A stretch of DNA of 64,000 nt from JBHEBG01 sp046557915 (GTDB lineage Bacteria > Bacteroidota > Bacteroidia > Flavobacteriales > Flavobacteriaceae): NCBI RefSeq assembly GCF_046557915.1, contig NZ_JBHEBG010000001.1, positions 1,837,657 to 1,901,656 on the forward strand, written 5' to 3'. Positions 34,013 to 42,342 of this stretch are shown piece after piece. The notes beneath the pieces are model-generated. The model was not told where the DNA came from, made no database searches, and saw only the letters and a program-made list of their open reading frames with translations. The position numbers and the translations under genes are program-made. How positions within the stretch are numbered: the first letter of the stretch is position 1; every line of letters starts with the position of its first letter.

Positions 34013-35116
34013 TTACTGGTATTGTAACGCAGGCTTTTTGCCTAATTCCTTTAAGTGTTTGAAGTGCGAAATTATAGCTTTTCTAGTAGTTTTATACTCG
34101 TTGTAGGGTAAATTAAATTCTTTTGCCGTCTGTTTAACAATTTTGGAAATTTTTGTGTAATGGACGTGACTGATATTGGGAAAGATATGATGTTCTACCT
34201 GATGATTCAATCCGCCGGTAAACCAGTTTACTAACCTGTTTTTGGTTCCAAAATTTACTGTGGTGAACAATTGATGTATGGCCCAAGTATTCTTCATGGT
34301 ACCATTTTCTTCGGGCAGGAAGGTTTCTGCCTCGTCCACAACGTGGGCCAACTGAAAAACAACGCTGAGTATAACACCGGCAACATAGTGCATAATAAAA
34401 AAGCCCAGTAAGATTTTCCACCACGCTATATCCATAATTATCAATGGAATAACAATCCAAACAGTAATGTACAATAGCTTGGTTATGACCAAGGTACTCC
34501 AGTTAATAGCCGGGTTGGGCAGCTTTCCGTAAGAGAGCTTGCGCTTCATATACCGGTACATCTGCTGAAAATCAGTGGTGATGGCCCAATTAAAAGTAAG
34601 CAGTCCGTATAGGAATACCGAATAGTAATGCTGAAATTTATGGTGTCTGTGCCATTTGGCATGTTTGGAAAAGCGTAGTATACGCCCGGCCTCCAAATCT
34701 TCATCGTGTTCGTGGATATTGGTATAGGTATGGTGCAATACATTGTGCTGTACCTGCCAGTTGTATACGTTTCCGGCAAGAATGTAGATACTGCTTCCCA
34801 TGAGTTTGTTCACCCATTTTTTATTGGAATAGGAACCGTGGTTGCCATCGTGCATTACATTCATACCAACGCCGGCCATACCCACACCCATAGTGATGGT
34901 CAACAATAAATTGGCCCAATTAGGCAAGCTTAAGGTCAACATAATGAAATATGGGGCAAGGAAAATAGCGAACATAATCGCTGTTTTTAAATGTAGCCGC
35001 CAATTACCGGTTTTTTTTATCTTTTTCTCCTTAAAATAATCGTTTACCCTATTGTTCAAGGTTTTGAAAAATTGGGCAGAATCCTTTCTGGAAAATCGAA
35101 TGGTCCCTTTACTCAT
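34013..35116 (-). CDS. Membrane fatty-acid desaturase (acyl-CoA/acyl-lipid type)
   Basis: 367 residues. Three His boxes of di-iron desaturases are present: HDGNHGSYS near residue 100, HNVLHHTYTN near 135 and HQVEHHIFPN near 305. Four transmembrane helices lie in two pairs between them. The QVEHH third box is typical of front-end or linoleoyl-CoA-type desaturases, although here it is not fused to cytochrome b5. It introduces a double bond into membrane lipid acyl chains. The aminotransferase starts 14 bases downstream, so the two may be co-transcribed. Confidence 0.93.
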   Translation of the reverse strand: MSKGTIRFSRKDSAQFFKTLNNRVNDYFKEKKIKKTGNWRLHLKTAIMFAIFLAPYFIMLTLSLPNWANLLLTITMGVGMAGVGMNVMHDGNHGSYSNKKWVNKLMGSSIYILAGNVYNWQVQHNVLHHTYTNIHEHDEDLEAGRILRFSKHAKWHRHHKFQHYYSVFLYGLLTFNWAITTDFQQMYRYMKRKLSYGKLPNPAINWSTLVITKLLYITVWIVIPLIIMDIAWWKILLGFFIMHYVAGVILSVVFQLAHVVDEAETFLPEENGTMKNTWAIHQLFTTVNFGTKNRLVNWFTGGLNHQVEHHIFPNISHVHYTKISKIVKQTAKEFNLPYNEYKTTRKAIISHFKHLKELGKKPALQYQ

Positions 35117-35206
35117 AACTACATGTTTTTTGTAAATATAACGGATTTCATTTCGTATTAATTATAACTGGGGCCAAAAAGGAAATTTTTATGGATCATA
35201 AAGTAT

Positions 35207-35214
35207 TATTTTTG
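35207..35214 (+). promoter_or_regulatory. -7 box that fixes the rsmG start
   Basis: TATTTTTG lies 18 bases before the ATG at 35233 and within the longer open frame that begins at 35191, so the shorter start is preferred. Confidence 0.5.
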
Positions 35215-35232
35215 ACGAAAGCAAAGGTACAT

Positions 35233-35868
35233 ATGAAAGCCGAGATAATTTTTAAATATTTCCCAAATTTATCCGAATTACAGCAAACCCAGTTTCGGCA
35301 ATTGGAAAATCTGTACCAAGATTGGAACCAGAAAATCAATGTTGTCTCCAGAAAGGATATCGATGAGTTGTATTTAAGGCATGTTTTGCACTCCTTAGGT
35401 ATCGCCAAGTTGCAGCAATTTTTACCTGGAGCATCAGTTTTGGATGTTGGTACCGGTGGCGGATTTCCTGGCATACCTTTGGCTTTACTGTTCCCAGAAA
35501 CTCAATTTACATTGGTAGACGCCATTGGCAAAAAGATAAAAGTTGTGGAAGAGGTTGCGGAAGGTCTAAGGCTTACCAATGTAACCTCGCTGCATACGCG
35601 GGTAGAGGACTTGGACCAGCAATACGATTTTGTTGTAAGTAGGGCAGTGGCTGCCATGCCCACTTTTGTACGTTGGGTAAAGGGCCGTATAAAGAAAACC
35701 TCCCGGCATGATCGTAAAAATGGGATATTATATTTAAAAGGAGGAGAATTGACCGAAGAACTAAAGAATTATAGAACCGCTGAGATATATAATTTGTCCA
35801 ACTACTTTAAGGAGGACTTCTTTGAGACTAAAAAGATAGTCTATTTACCTGTAAAATTTAAGGGCTAA
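35233..35868 (+). CDS. rsmG: 16S rRNA (guanine-527 N7)-methyltransferase
   Basis: 211 residues from ATG 35233 (MKAEIIFKYFPNLSE). RsmG/GidB features: the N-terminal helix region with WNQKINVVSRKDIDELYLRHVLHS as WNQKINVVSRKD and LRHVLHSLG, and the SAM motif VLDVGTGGGFPGIPLALLFP near residue 70. VVSRAVAAMPTFVRW near 140 is also typical. It methylates G527 of 16S rRNA. Its stop codon is directly abutted by the stop of a proposed 43-codon minus-strand gene. Confidence 0.95.
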   Translation: MKAEIIFKYFPNLSELQQTQFRQLENLYQDWNQKINVVSRKDIDELYLRHVLHSLGIAKLQQFLPGASVLDVGTGGGFPGIPLALLFPETQFTLVDAIGKKIKVVEEVAEGLRLTNVTSLHTRVEDLDQQYDFVVSRAVAAMPTFVRWVKGRIKKTSRHDRKNGILYLKGGELTEELKNYRTAEIYNLSNYFKEDFFETKKIVYLPVKFKG

Positions 35869-36000
35869 TTAAAGAACCAACATACGATAGTAGGCTTTTC
35901 TATACTTTCTGCCATAGCTGCGCATATGGGCCCAGATATGTATATAAAGACAGGTTAAGTTGATTTTAGACCTCTTGTAAAAATTGTTCCTGTTCATCAT
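35869..36000 (-). CDS. Small, strongly basic protein (43 residues), proposed
   Basis: ATG at 36000 with a second ATG directly after it; the stop at 35871-35869 touches the rsmG stop with no gap. The peptide has a Tyr/Arg/Lys-rich composition (NNFYKRSKINLTCLY and RSYGRKYRKAYYRML), which is unlike random AT-rich sequence. No family recognised and no clear promoter box. Could be a nucleic-acid-binding microprotein; this is speculation. Confidence 0.45.
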   Translation of the reverse strand: MMNRNNFYKRSKINLTCLYIHIWAHMRSYGRKYRKAYYRMLVL

Positions 36001-36232
36001 CTTCTTCAAGTTTTATAGTACAAAGTACGGTATATTACTTTTAATTTACAATTACTTAACGTTAAATTTACATTGATATTGCGCTATGCAGTAAATTTAA
36101 ATTGTAAAATATTGATAATTAGCTTGTTAATATAAATTTGTAAAGCAGATTCTGTGTGTTAGTTTTACCGTTTAAATCTAGAATACCGGATGAACCAAGA
36201 GGTTTCTACGCAATACGGAGGTTGCATAAAAG
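36001..36232. other. AT-rich intergenic region
   Basis: About 230 bases with no supported gene, very AT-rich, between the proposed 43-residue gene and the pruA terminator. It may hold the promoter of the small gene. Confidence 0.6.
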
Positions 36233-36265
36233 AAAGCCCGTACCTTCATAAAAGGTACGGGCTTT
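36233..36265 (-). terminator. Terminator of pruA
   Basis: A perfect 14-bp stem (AAAGCCCGTACCTT/AAGGTACGGGCTTT) with a 5-base loop; T-rich on the minus strand after it. About 25 bases past the pruA stop. Confidence 0.88.
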
Positions 36266-36290
36266 AGAAATGTATGTTTAGAGACTTCTT

Positions 36291-37919
36291 CTAACCTAGA
36301 AACGGATAGCGGTAGTCTTCCGGGGTCACAAATGTTTCCTTAATAAGTCGTGGGGACACCCAGCGAAGGAGATTTTGTGCAGAGCCTGCCTTATCATTAG
36401 TGCCAGATGCCCTGGCACCTCCAAACGGCTGCTGACCTACGACCGCGCCGGTGGGTTTGTCATTAATATAAAAGTTGCCGGCACAATTTTGTAAGGCTTT
36501 TGTGGCTTGGTCTATGGCATAACGATCTGTGGACAATACCGCACCAGTTAGGGCGTATTCCGAGGTGGCATCTACTAATTTTAGTGTTTCTGACCATTCC
36601 TTATCGTCATAAATATATACGGTAACCACGGGTCCGAACAATTCGGTCTCCATGGTAGTATAGTTGGGATCGGTGGTTAATATTACGGTAGGCTCTATAA
36701 AATATCCTTTGGATTTATCATGACCTCCCCCGGCAACGATCGTTGCGTTTTTATCATTTTTTGCCTGATCGATATATTTCGCCAACTTATCAAAAGAACC
36801 CTCATGGATAACTGCCGTAACGAAGTTCGACATGTCTTCTGGAGATCCGGGAGGATTGAAGGATTCTACATCCGCCTTTACAAAATCGAGAATTTCCTGT
36901 GCGTTGGATTTTGGTAGATATACCCTAGAGGCCGCACTACATTTCTGTCCCTGAAACTCAAAAGCCCCTCTAACAATAGCGGTAGCTACTTGTTTGGAAT
37001 TGGCAGACGTATGGGCTAAAATAAAATCCTTGCCACCAGTTTCCCCAACAATTTTGGGATACGTCTTATAGTTATGGATGTTTAGACCAATCTGTTTCCA
37101 AAGCTCTTTAAAAACATAAGTAGAACCCGTAAAGTGAATGCCTGCGAAGTCGCTATTGGCCAAAACTGTATCCGTAATCATTACAGGGTCGCCGTAGACC
37201 ACATTGATCACCCCATCGGGTAGGCCTGCCTCTTTTAGGACATCAACAATAATCTTGGCAGAGAATATTTGACTGTCACTTGGTTTCCAAACTACCACAT
37301 TACCCATCATGGCCGCACTGGTAGGCAGGTTTCCGGCTATTGCCGTAAAATTGAAGGGTGTAATTGCATAGACGAAACCTTCCAGTGGACGGTACTCAAC
37401 CCTATTCCATATACCCTCGGCAGAGTCTGGCTGTTCCTCATAGATTTGAGACATATATTCTACATTAAACCGTAGAAAATCTATGAACTCGCAAGCTGCA
37501 TCGATTTCCGCTTGATGTACAGTTTTAGATTGCGCTATCATGGTAGCCGCATTAATTTTGGCCCTATATGGTCCGGCGATAAGTTCCGCCGCCTTTAAGA
37601 ATATGGCCGCACGTTGCTCCCACGTAAGGTTTGCCCATTGGTTCCTTGCCTCCAAGGCTGTGGAAATGGCCTGGTCAATATGTTTTTTTTCCGCTAAGTG
37701 ATATTGTCCTACCACGTGTTTATGGTCATGCGGTGGGGTTATGGATTTAGTATTTCCAGTTCTTATCTCCTCACCATCTATATACATTGGAATATCTGTC
37801 TCCCCGTTAAAATATTGCTTGTATTGTTTTAGCACGGACTCTCGCTCCGGAGTTCCTGGTGCATAGCTTTTAATGGGTTCATTAAAAGCGGTTGGGACCT
37901 GAAAAAATCCTTTACCCAT
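36291..37919 (-). CDS. pruA: L-glutamate gamma-semialdehyde dehydrogenase (1-pyrroline-5-carboxylate dehydrogenase)
   Basis: 542 residues, the length of the stand-alone class that lacks the proline dehydrogenase domain. It oxidises glutamate semialdehyde to glutamate with NAD+ in proline and arginine breakdown. The catalytic Cys lies in FEFQGQKCSAASRVY near residue 325 and the general base Glu in KIVGETGGKDF near 290; NAD-binding TGSTYVFKELW is near 265. A promoter with both boxes is upstream and a strong terminator follows, so it is monocistronic. It could also use arginine-derived carbon released from cyanophycin. Confidence 0.95.
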   Translation of the reverse strand: MGKGFFQVPTAFNEPIKSYAPGTPERESVLKQYKQYFNGETDIPMYIDGEEIRTGNTKSITPPHDHKHVVGQYHLAEKKHIDQAISTALEARNQWANLTWEQRAAIFLKAAELIAGPYRAKINAATMIAQSKTVHQAEIDAACEFIDFLRFNVEYMSQIYEEQPDSAEGIWNRVEYRPLEGFVYAITPFNFTAIAGNLPTSAAMMGNVVVWKPSDSQIFSAKIIVDVLKEAGLPDGVINVVYGDPVMITDTVLANSDFAGIHFTGSTYVFKELWKQIGLNIHNYKTYPKIVGETGGKDFILAHTSANSKQVATAIVRGAFEFQGQKCSAASRVYLPKSNAQEILDFVKADVESFNPPGSPEDMSNFVTAVIHEGSFDKLAKYIDQAKNDKNATIVAGGGHDKSKGYFIEPTVILTTDPNYTTMETELFGPVVTVYIYDDKEWSETLKLVDATSEYALTGAVLSTDRYAIDQATKALQNCAGNFYINDKPTGAVVGQQPFGGARASGTNDKAGSAQNLLRWVSPRLIKETFVTPEDYRYPFLG

Positions 37920-37950
37920 AATATAATATCTTTATAAAAATTAGTCGCTG

Positions 37951-37985
37951 CAAAGGTACTAAAACCAATGTGCTTAAAAAACAAA
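37951..37985 (-). promoter_or_regulatory. pruA promoter (-33 and -7 boxes)
   Basis: Minus-strand TTTG (37985-37982) and TACCTTTG (37958-37951) with a 23-base spacer, identical in spacing to the rpsO promoter. The leader would be about 25 bases. Confidence 0.6.
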
Positions 37986-38002
37986 ATATGGGTCGAAAAT
38001 GA

Positions 38003-38389
38003 TTAGTTCAGTGCAAAGGGTGCACTAAATTTGAAAGTAGGAATATATACTCGGAATCTTTCGGTAGAACTTAAACTCACCATGTTAAAATGGCCCTTCA
38101 TGGCACCTATGGGAGAGCCCAGTAAACAACCCGAACTATAGGTGTACGATTCCCCTGGCTTTATAACCGGTTTTTTGCCGATAACACCTTCGCCGTCCAC
38201 TATTTCCAAATCGTTGAGCGCATCGTATATCTGCCAATGCCTGGAAGTTAGCTGCACCGAGTTCTTGCTTTGATTCTCAATGGTTATGGTATAACCAAAA
38301 GCAAAGTGCATCTTGTAGTTTTTGAAGAATGTGCCTTCAAAACTTGTATTCACGGAAACCTTAATGCCCTTGGTAACTTGTGTAATCAT
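38003..38389 (-). CDS. apaG: ApaG-domain protein
   Basis: 128 residues, the standard size. An immunoglobulin-like beta fold with the family pattern FGYTITIENQSKNSVQLTSRHWQI, GVIGKKPVIKPGESYTYSSGC and GAMKGHFNMV. ApaG was linked to cation efflux and diadenosine tetraphosphate turnover in enterobacteria, but its biochemical role is not settled. It starts 3 bases after the stop of the DUF3667-like gene, so the two are probably co-transcribed. Confidence 0.93.
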   Translation of the reverse strand: MITQVTKGIKVSVNTSFEGTFFKNYKMHFAFGYTITIENQSKNSVQLTSRHWQIYDALNDLEIVDGEGVIGKKPVIKPGESYTYSSGCLLGSPIGAMKGHFNMVSLSSTERFRVYIPTFKFSAPFALN

Positions 38390-38392
38390 ATA

Positions 38393-39532
38393 TTAATAAG
38401 TTAACATGCTTCCTGCCAATAGGATAGCTACTGAAAACGTTGCTAAAATAAAAAAAATAGTGTTCAGTAATGTATATTTAACAATAGTTTTAAATCTACC
38501 TTCGCTATAAAACCTTCGCATCGATTTATATAGATAGAAGGAGAAAACAAAAATAAATATCCATCCACTAAATACATCAAAAATAGCATCGATTAAAAAG
38601 CTAATAATGAGCAAGATAAACAACAGGGATTGATTATGGAAACTAAAAATGAGATGATCGGTGTAATTATATTTTTTTCTGACGTACATCAACCAAATAA
38701 ACAGCGCAAAGACTGGTAAAAAGAAAAATATTACAAACGGAAGTTTGGAGATCATGGCACTTATAAAACTACCAGGTCTTTGGGTAGCCCGTAAAAAACT
38801 CTTTGTTGCGTTAAAGGCCAGTCTGTTTTCAAAACTTGCCTCTACCCCATATTTTTGATGTACTGCTCCAAAATCATACAATTTTTCTTTTCTTATGAGG
38901 GTGCTAAAGAAATCTTGTTTTTGTTGAAAGCGTTCCGATATGGATGGGTTGTCTTTTACGGTGCCATAGAAGGTATTTGGAGAAGCCAGAATCAATGAGT
39001 CCCTTAAGTTTGTCTGGTCGGTTAACTTCTCGGATAACTGCAAGGAATCTAAAGTATTTTGCGCTACTTCGGCTTCCCCAGAACTTCCAACATTAAAACT
39101 TAAATCACCTATCACCTCATCGGCCAATAGTATGCTGGCGTTGTCATTTTCGGTAACACCCAGTCGGTCCAAAGAAGTAAAGTCATTGGAAAAACTGAGC
39201 ATCAAAAAATAGATGATCGCCAAACTCAGCAGAAAGCGGTACGGATTAGTGTAAGACACCCGCTTGCCTTTTACATAATCGGCGGTGATTCTTCCGGGTC
39301 TCAGCAATAGGGCGGACAATGTCTTCAATAATTTGGAATCATAGGATATGATATTGGCGAAAAACTCGTCAACGAGGTCGGTTATAGAAAGTTTTTTGGT
39401 GCTATTTATTTGAGAGCAGTTGGGGCAGTACTTGTCGCTTACGTCCAAGGGATGGCTACAATTAAGGCATTCCGTCCCCCTATATTTCAGCTTATATCTG
39501 CCTTTAGATGTTAATGTTGGTTTGTTGTCCAT
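38393..39532 (-). CDS. DUF3667-like membrane protein with N-terminal zinc ribbon
   Basis: 379 residues from ATG 39532; a GTG three codons upstream is possible. Residues about 15-40 form a zinc ribbon (CLNCSHPLD and KYCPNCSQ). After it comes the DUF3667 signature (LLRPGRITADYVKGKRVSYTNPYRFLLSL, given in parts: RPGRITADYVKGKR) with a transmembrane helix, a soluble central part and three or four C-terminal transmembrane helices. The function is unknown. It lies upstream of apaG in one unit. Confidence 0.85.
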   Translation of the reverse strand: MDNKPTLTSKGRYKLKYRGTECLNCSHPLDVSDKYCPNCSQINSTKKLSITDLVDEFFANIISYDSKLLKTLSALLLRPGRITADYVKGKRVSYTNPYRFLLSLAIIYFLMLSFSNDFTSLDRLGVTENDNASILLADEVIGDLSFNVGSSGEAEVAQNTLDSLQLSEKLTDQTNLRDSLILASPNTFYGTVKDNPSISERFQQKQDFFSTLIRKEKLYDFGAVHQKYGVEASFENRLAFNATKSFLRATQRPGSFISAMISKLPFVIFFFLPVFALFIWLMYVRKKYNYTDHLIFSFHNQSLLFILLIISFLIDAIFDVFSGWIFIFVFSFYLYKSMRRFYSEGRFKTIVKYTLLNTIFFILATFSVAILLAGSMLTY

Positions 39533-39589
39533 ATAACGCACAATAGCTACGTATTGGTTTTAGGAGCAATTACAAAGTGTTTTTTAAGG

Positions 39590-40834
39590 CTAATTGCTAA
39601 TTTCCCTAGAGTTGGCGGCACCAACCCCAATAACACTATCATAAAGGTCACCAAAGTTTCGGTAATATACCAAAATTGTGTAATTATTCTCCGTGAAATG
39701 AAAGTTGCCACAAACTGTGTTTAGATCTACAGTTTCATTATCCCTTTCTATAACATACTTGTAATTGTAGAAACCCTGTTTTAATTTTAGGGATGCTTCC
39801 ATTTTGCCCGTATCCTCGTTATAGGTCATTTTGTTTTCATCGTTTAAGGCATAATTGTTGAATTTTCCAAATATGTAAACATTGTCCAATCCCAATTCTG
39901 GTTCGTAGGGTAGGCTAAAATGTATGTTGGTATATTCCGCTTCGCGCGAGACATCCCGTCCTTGCAGGGTACGTATAACGAAATCCCCGTTAATATCTGG
40001 AAAATAGGTATATGGTCTTTCGTGGCGATATCGATCTGTAAACAAGTAATGATTATAGATATCCCTTAATTCGATCCGCGAAATTATGGCACTGGGCGCC
40101 CTAAGGTCTTTGGTGTCAAAATTTAAAAACTCATTACCCCCAAAAAAACTGGTTTCCTGATCATATTTATAGACCAGTTCGTTACCCAAAGTAAATTGCG
40201 GCTTTACATTATATAAGGCTGTGGGCCAGTGATAGTTTTGGAGAATGGCCACCTTTACCTCTTTTTTGGGATTTACCAACGGAAAATTTGTGGCATTGAT
40301 ACTGAACTGAACCACTTGTTTTTCGTTAAGATAGTTGAAATCCCGACTGCGCTTTACGTAGGCGCCAACCCTAACAAGGTCTTTGTAGATAACAAATCGT
40401 CTAGAAAACTGAAGTTCGTAACGGTTGTTATAGATTTCGATAAGGTAATTGCCGCTAACCTTTAGGCGCACATTGTTATTTGGGATACTGAGTCTATAGT
40501 TGGAATAGGGTTGTAAGGTGGTATAACTGTTTTCGTAATCTATGATGCGTTGATTGTCCGTACCCACCAAGTACTGAGATTTTAGTAGATCGGAGACGGT
40601 CCAATCATAATCGCAGTGTACCAATTTATAATAGTAGTCTTGTTCATTGGCCAGAATGTCATCAAATTCCAATAAAATGGTCTCTCCCAGTTGTGCAATC
40701 GGAAACTGATCTTCCGTTGTCCCTTTAAAGACGATTGATTTGATATTGTTGGGCGGATCTAATTCTTCTTGTACCTGACAGAAAAGGGGTGCCGAAAATA
40801 GAACGAGAACAATTAGTTTAAGGTTTAAGCGCAT
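39590..40834 (-). CDS. T9SS plug protein (DUF5103-like)
   Basis: 414 residues with a signal peptide (about 1-19, ending LFCQ). The mature protein is beta-rich; N-terminal part about 25-150 (IKSIVFKGTTEDQFPI, YKLVHCDYDW) and the remainder match my recollection of the DUF5103 family. That family includes the Plug protein that closes the periplasmic side of the SprA translocon of the type IX system. It is monocistronic with a -7 box 20 bases before the ATG. Fits the other T9SS gene (porT) and the secreted proteins at the right end. Confidence 0.8.
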   Translation of the reverse strand: MRLNLKLIVLVLFSAPLFCQVQEELDPPNNIKSIVFKGTTEDQFPIAQLGETILLEFDDILANEQDYYYKLVHCDYDWTVSDLLKSQYLVGTDNQRIIDYENSYTTLQPYSNYRLSIPNNNVRLKVSGNYLIEIYNNRYELQFSRRFVIYKDLVRVGAYVKRSRDFNYLNEKQVVQFSINATNFPLVNPKKEVKVAILQNYHWPTALYNVKPQFTLGNELVYKYDQETSFFGGNEFLNFDTKDLRAPSAIISRIELRDIYNHYLFTDRYRHERPYTYFPDINGDFVIRTLQGRDVSREAEYTNIHFSLPYEPELGLDNVYIFGKFNNYALNDENKMTYNEDTGKMEASLKLKQGFYNYKYVIERDNETVDLNTVCGNFHFTENNYTILVYYRNFGDLYDSVIGVGAANSREISN

Positions 40835-40853
40835 TAAATACGTTATTTTGAAA

Positions 40854-40861
40854 CAAAGTTA
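40854..40861 (-). promoter_or_regulatory. Candidate -7 box for the plug gene
   Basis: Minus-strand TAACTTTG matches TAnnTTTG, 19 bases before the ATG at 40834. Confidence 0.5.
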
Positions 40862-40944
40862 AACAAAAAGCGTACCTAAAAAATTGATATCGATATAATG
40901 CCTAAATTTATGGGTAATAATTATGAAAACTTTCTTTTAAGTAC

Positions 40945-40964
40945 TAAATTTGCTCGTAATTTTG
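40945..40964 (+). promoter_or_regulatory. Candidate nqr operon promoter (two -7 boxes)
   Basis: TAAATTTG (40945-40952) and TAATTTTG (40957-40964) both fit TAnnTTTG, 34 and 22 bases before the nqrA ATG. Which is used cannot be told. Confidence 0.5.
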
Positions 40965-40986
40965 ATAACTTAAGGTCAACCAATTT

Positions 40987-42339
40987 ATGTCAAACGACAT
41001 TCGAATAAAAAAGGGCTTGAACATTAATCTTGTCGGTGCCGCGGAACAGACTACTTCAAAAGCCGTTTTAAGCAATACTTACGCAATCAATCTTTTAGAT
41101 TTTCACGGATTAACTCCAAAAATGTTATTGAAACAAGGTGCCGAGGTGCAAGCCGGCGAAGCACTTTTTTACAATAAGAACAGGGAGGATATGATGTTTG
41201 TTTCTCCGGTAAGTGGAGAGTTGATAGAGATTGAAAGAGGAGCTCGTAGAAAGATCCTTACTTTAAAAATATTGGCCGATAAGGCCCAAGAACATGTAAG
41301 TCATGGCTCGCTGGATCCTGAAAAGGCAAGTCCGGAAGAGATAAAGGGCCTCTTGCTAAAATCTGGCTGTTGGCCTTTTGTGAAGCAAAGACCTTATGAC
41401 ATTATTGCAGACCCTGATGCGGTTCCTAAAGCCATATTTGTTTCGGGTTATGTAACTGCTCCATTAAGTGCGGATTTAGACTATGTACTTCAGGGAAAAG
41501 AGGCAGAATTACAAGCGGCATTGTCCGCTTTGGGGAAACTCACCCCTGGGAAAGTACATGTCTCCGTAGGTAAATCATCCAATTCACCACTTTCAGGGCT
41601 AAGCGGTATTGAGTTGCACAAGGTCTCCGGGCCACATCCTGCCGGATTGGTAGGCACTCAAATTAATAAGATAGACCCCATAAACAAAGGAGAGGTGGTT
41701 TGGACGGTAGCTCCATCAGATCTTATCATCATCGGGGAACTGTTATTGACCGGTAAATTTAATGCGGACCGTACTATTGCTTTGGCAGGTTCTTCAATAA
41801 AGGCACCAAAGTACTACACCACTAAAATTGGGGCCGAAATTGCTACGTTCTTGTACGGAAGTGGCGTAAACGAAGATAACATAAGGGTAATTAATGGCGA
41901 TGTGCTAACGGGTTCCATGAGCAGTCCGGATGGCTATCTTGGTTTTTATAACAATACGGTAACGGCCATTCCGGAAGGAGACGATTACGAACTTTTTGGT
42001 TGGAACAAACCAATATTCAACAAAATTTCATCTACTAGGGCATTGACCTTTTCATGGATGATGCCCAACAAGAAATTTACCCTTAACACAAATACCAATG
42101 GCGAACATAGGGCATTTGTGGTTACAGGGCGATATGAAGAGGTATTCCCTATGGATATTTATCCTTTGCAGCTTTTAAAAGCCTGCATGGTGAAGGATTT
42201 GGATGAGATGGAGCAGCTGGGACTGTACGAAGTAGCTCCTGAAGACTTTTCATTAACTGAGTTTATTTGTATATCCAAACAACCCCATCAGCAAATTATT
42301 AGGGAAGGGTTGGATCTAATGCATAAAGAAATAGGATAA
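40987..42339 (+). CDS. nqrA: Na+-translocating NADH:quinone reductase subunit A
   Basis: 450 residues. First gene of the six-subunit sodium pump that oxidises NADH, reduces (mena)quinone and exports Na+. NqrA is the cytoplasmic subunit near the quinone site; typical parts are IRIKKGLNINLVGAAE at the start, HPAGLVGTQINKIDPINKG near residue 220, and YPLQLLKACMVKDLDEMEQLGLYE as LQLLKACMVKDL near 400. The next gene starts 3 bases after its stop. Assignment is firm. Confidence 0.97.
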   Translation: MSNDIRIKKGLNINLVGAAEQTTSKAVLSNTYAINLLDFHGLTPKMLLKQGAEVQAGEALFYNKNREDMMFVSPVSGELIEIERGARRKILTLKILADKAQEHVSHGSLDPEKASPEEIKGLLLKSGCWPFVKQRPYDIIADPDAVPKAIFVSGYVTAPLSADLDYVLQGKEAELQAALSALGKLTPGKVHVSVGKSSNSPLSGLSGIELHKVSGPHPAGLVGTQINKIDPINKGEVVWTVAPSDLIIIGELLLTGKFNADRTIALAGSSIKAPKYYTTKIGAEIATFLYGSGVNEDNIRVINGDVLTGSMSSPDGYLGFYNNTVTAIPEGDDYELFGWNKPIFNKISSTRALTFSWMMPNKKFTLNTNTNGEHRAFVVTGRYEEVFPMDIYPLQLLKACMVKDLDEMEQLGLYEVAPEDFSLTEFICISKQPHQQIIREGLDLMHKEIG

Positions 42340-42342
42340 GAG

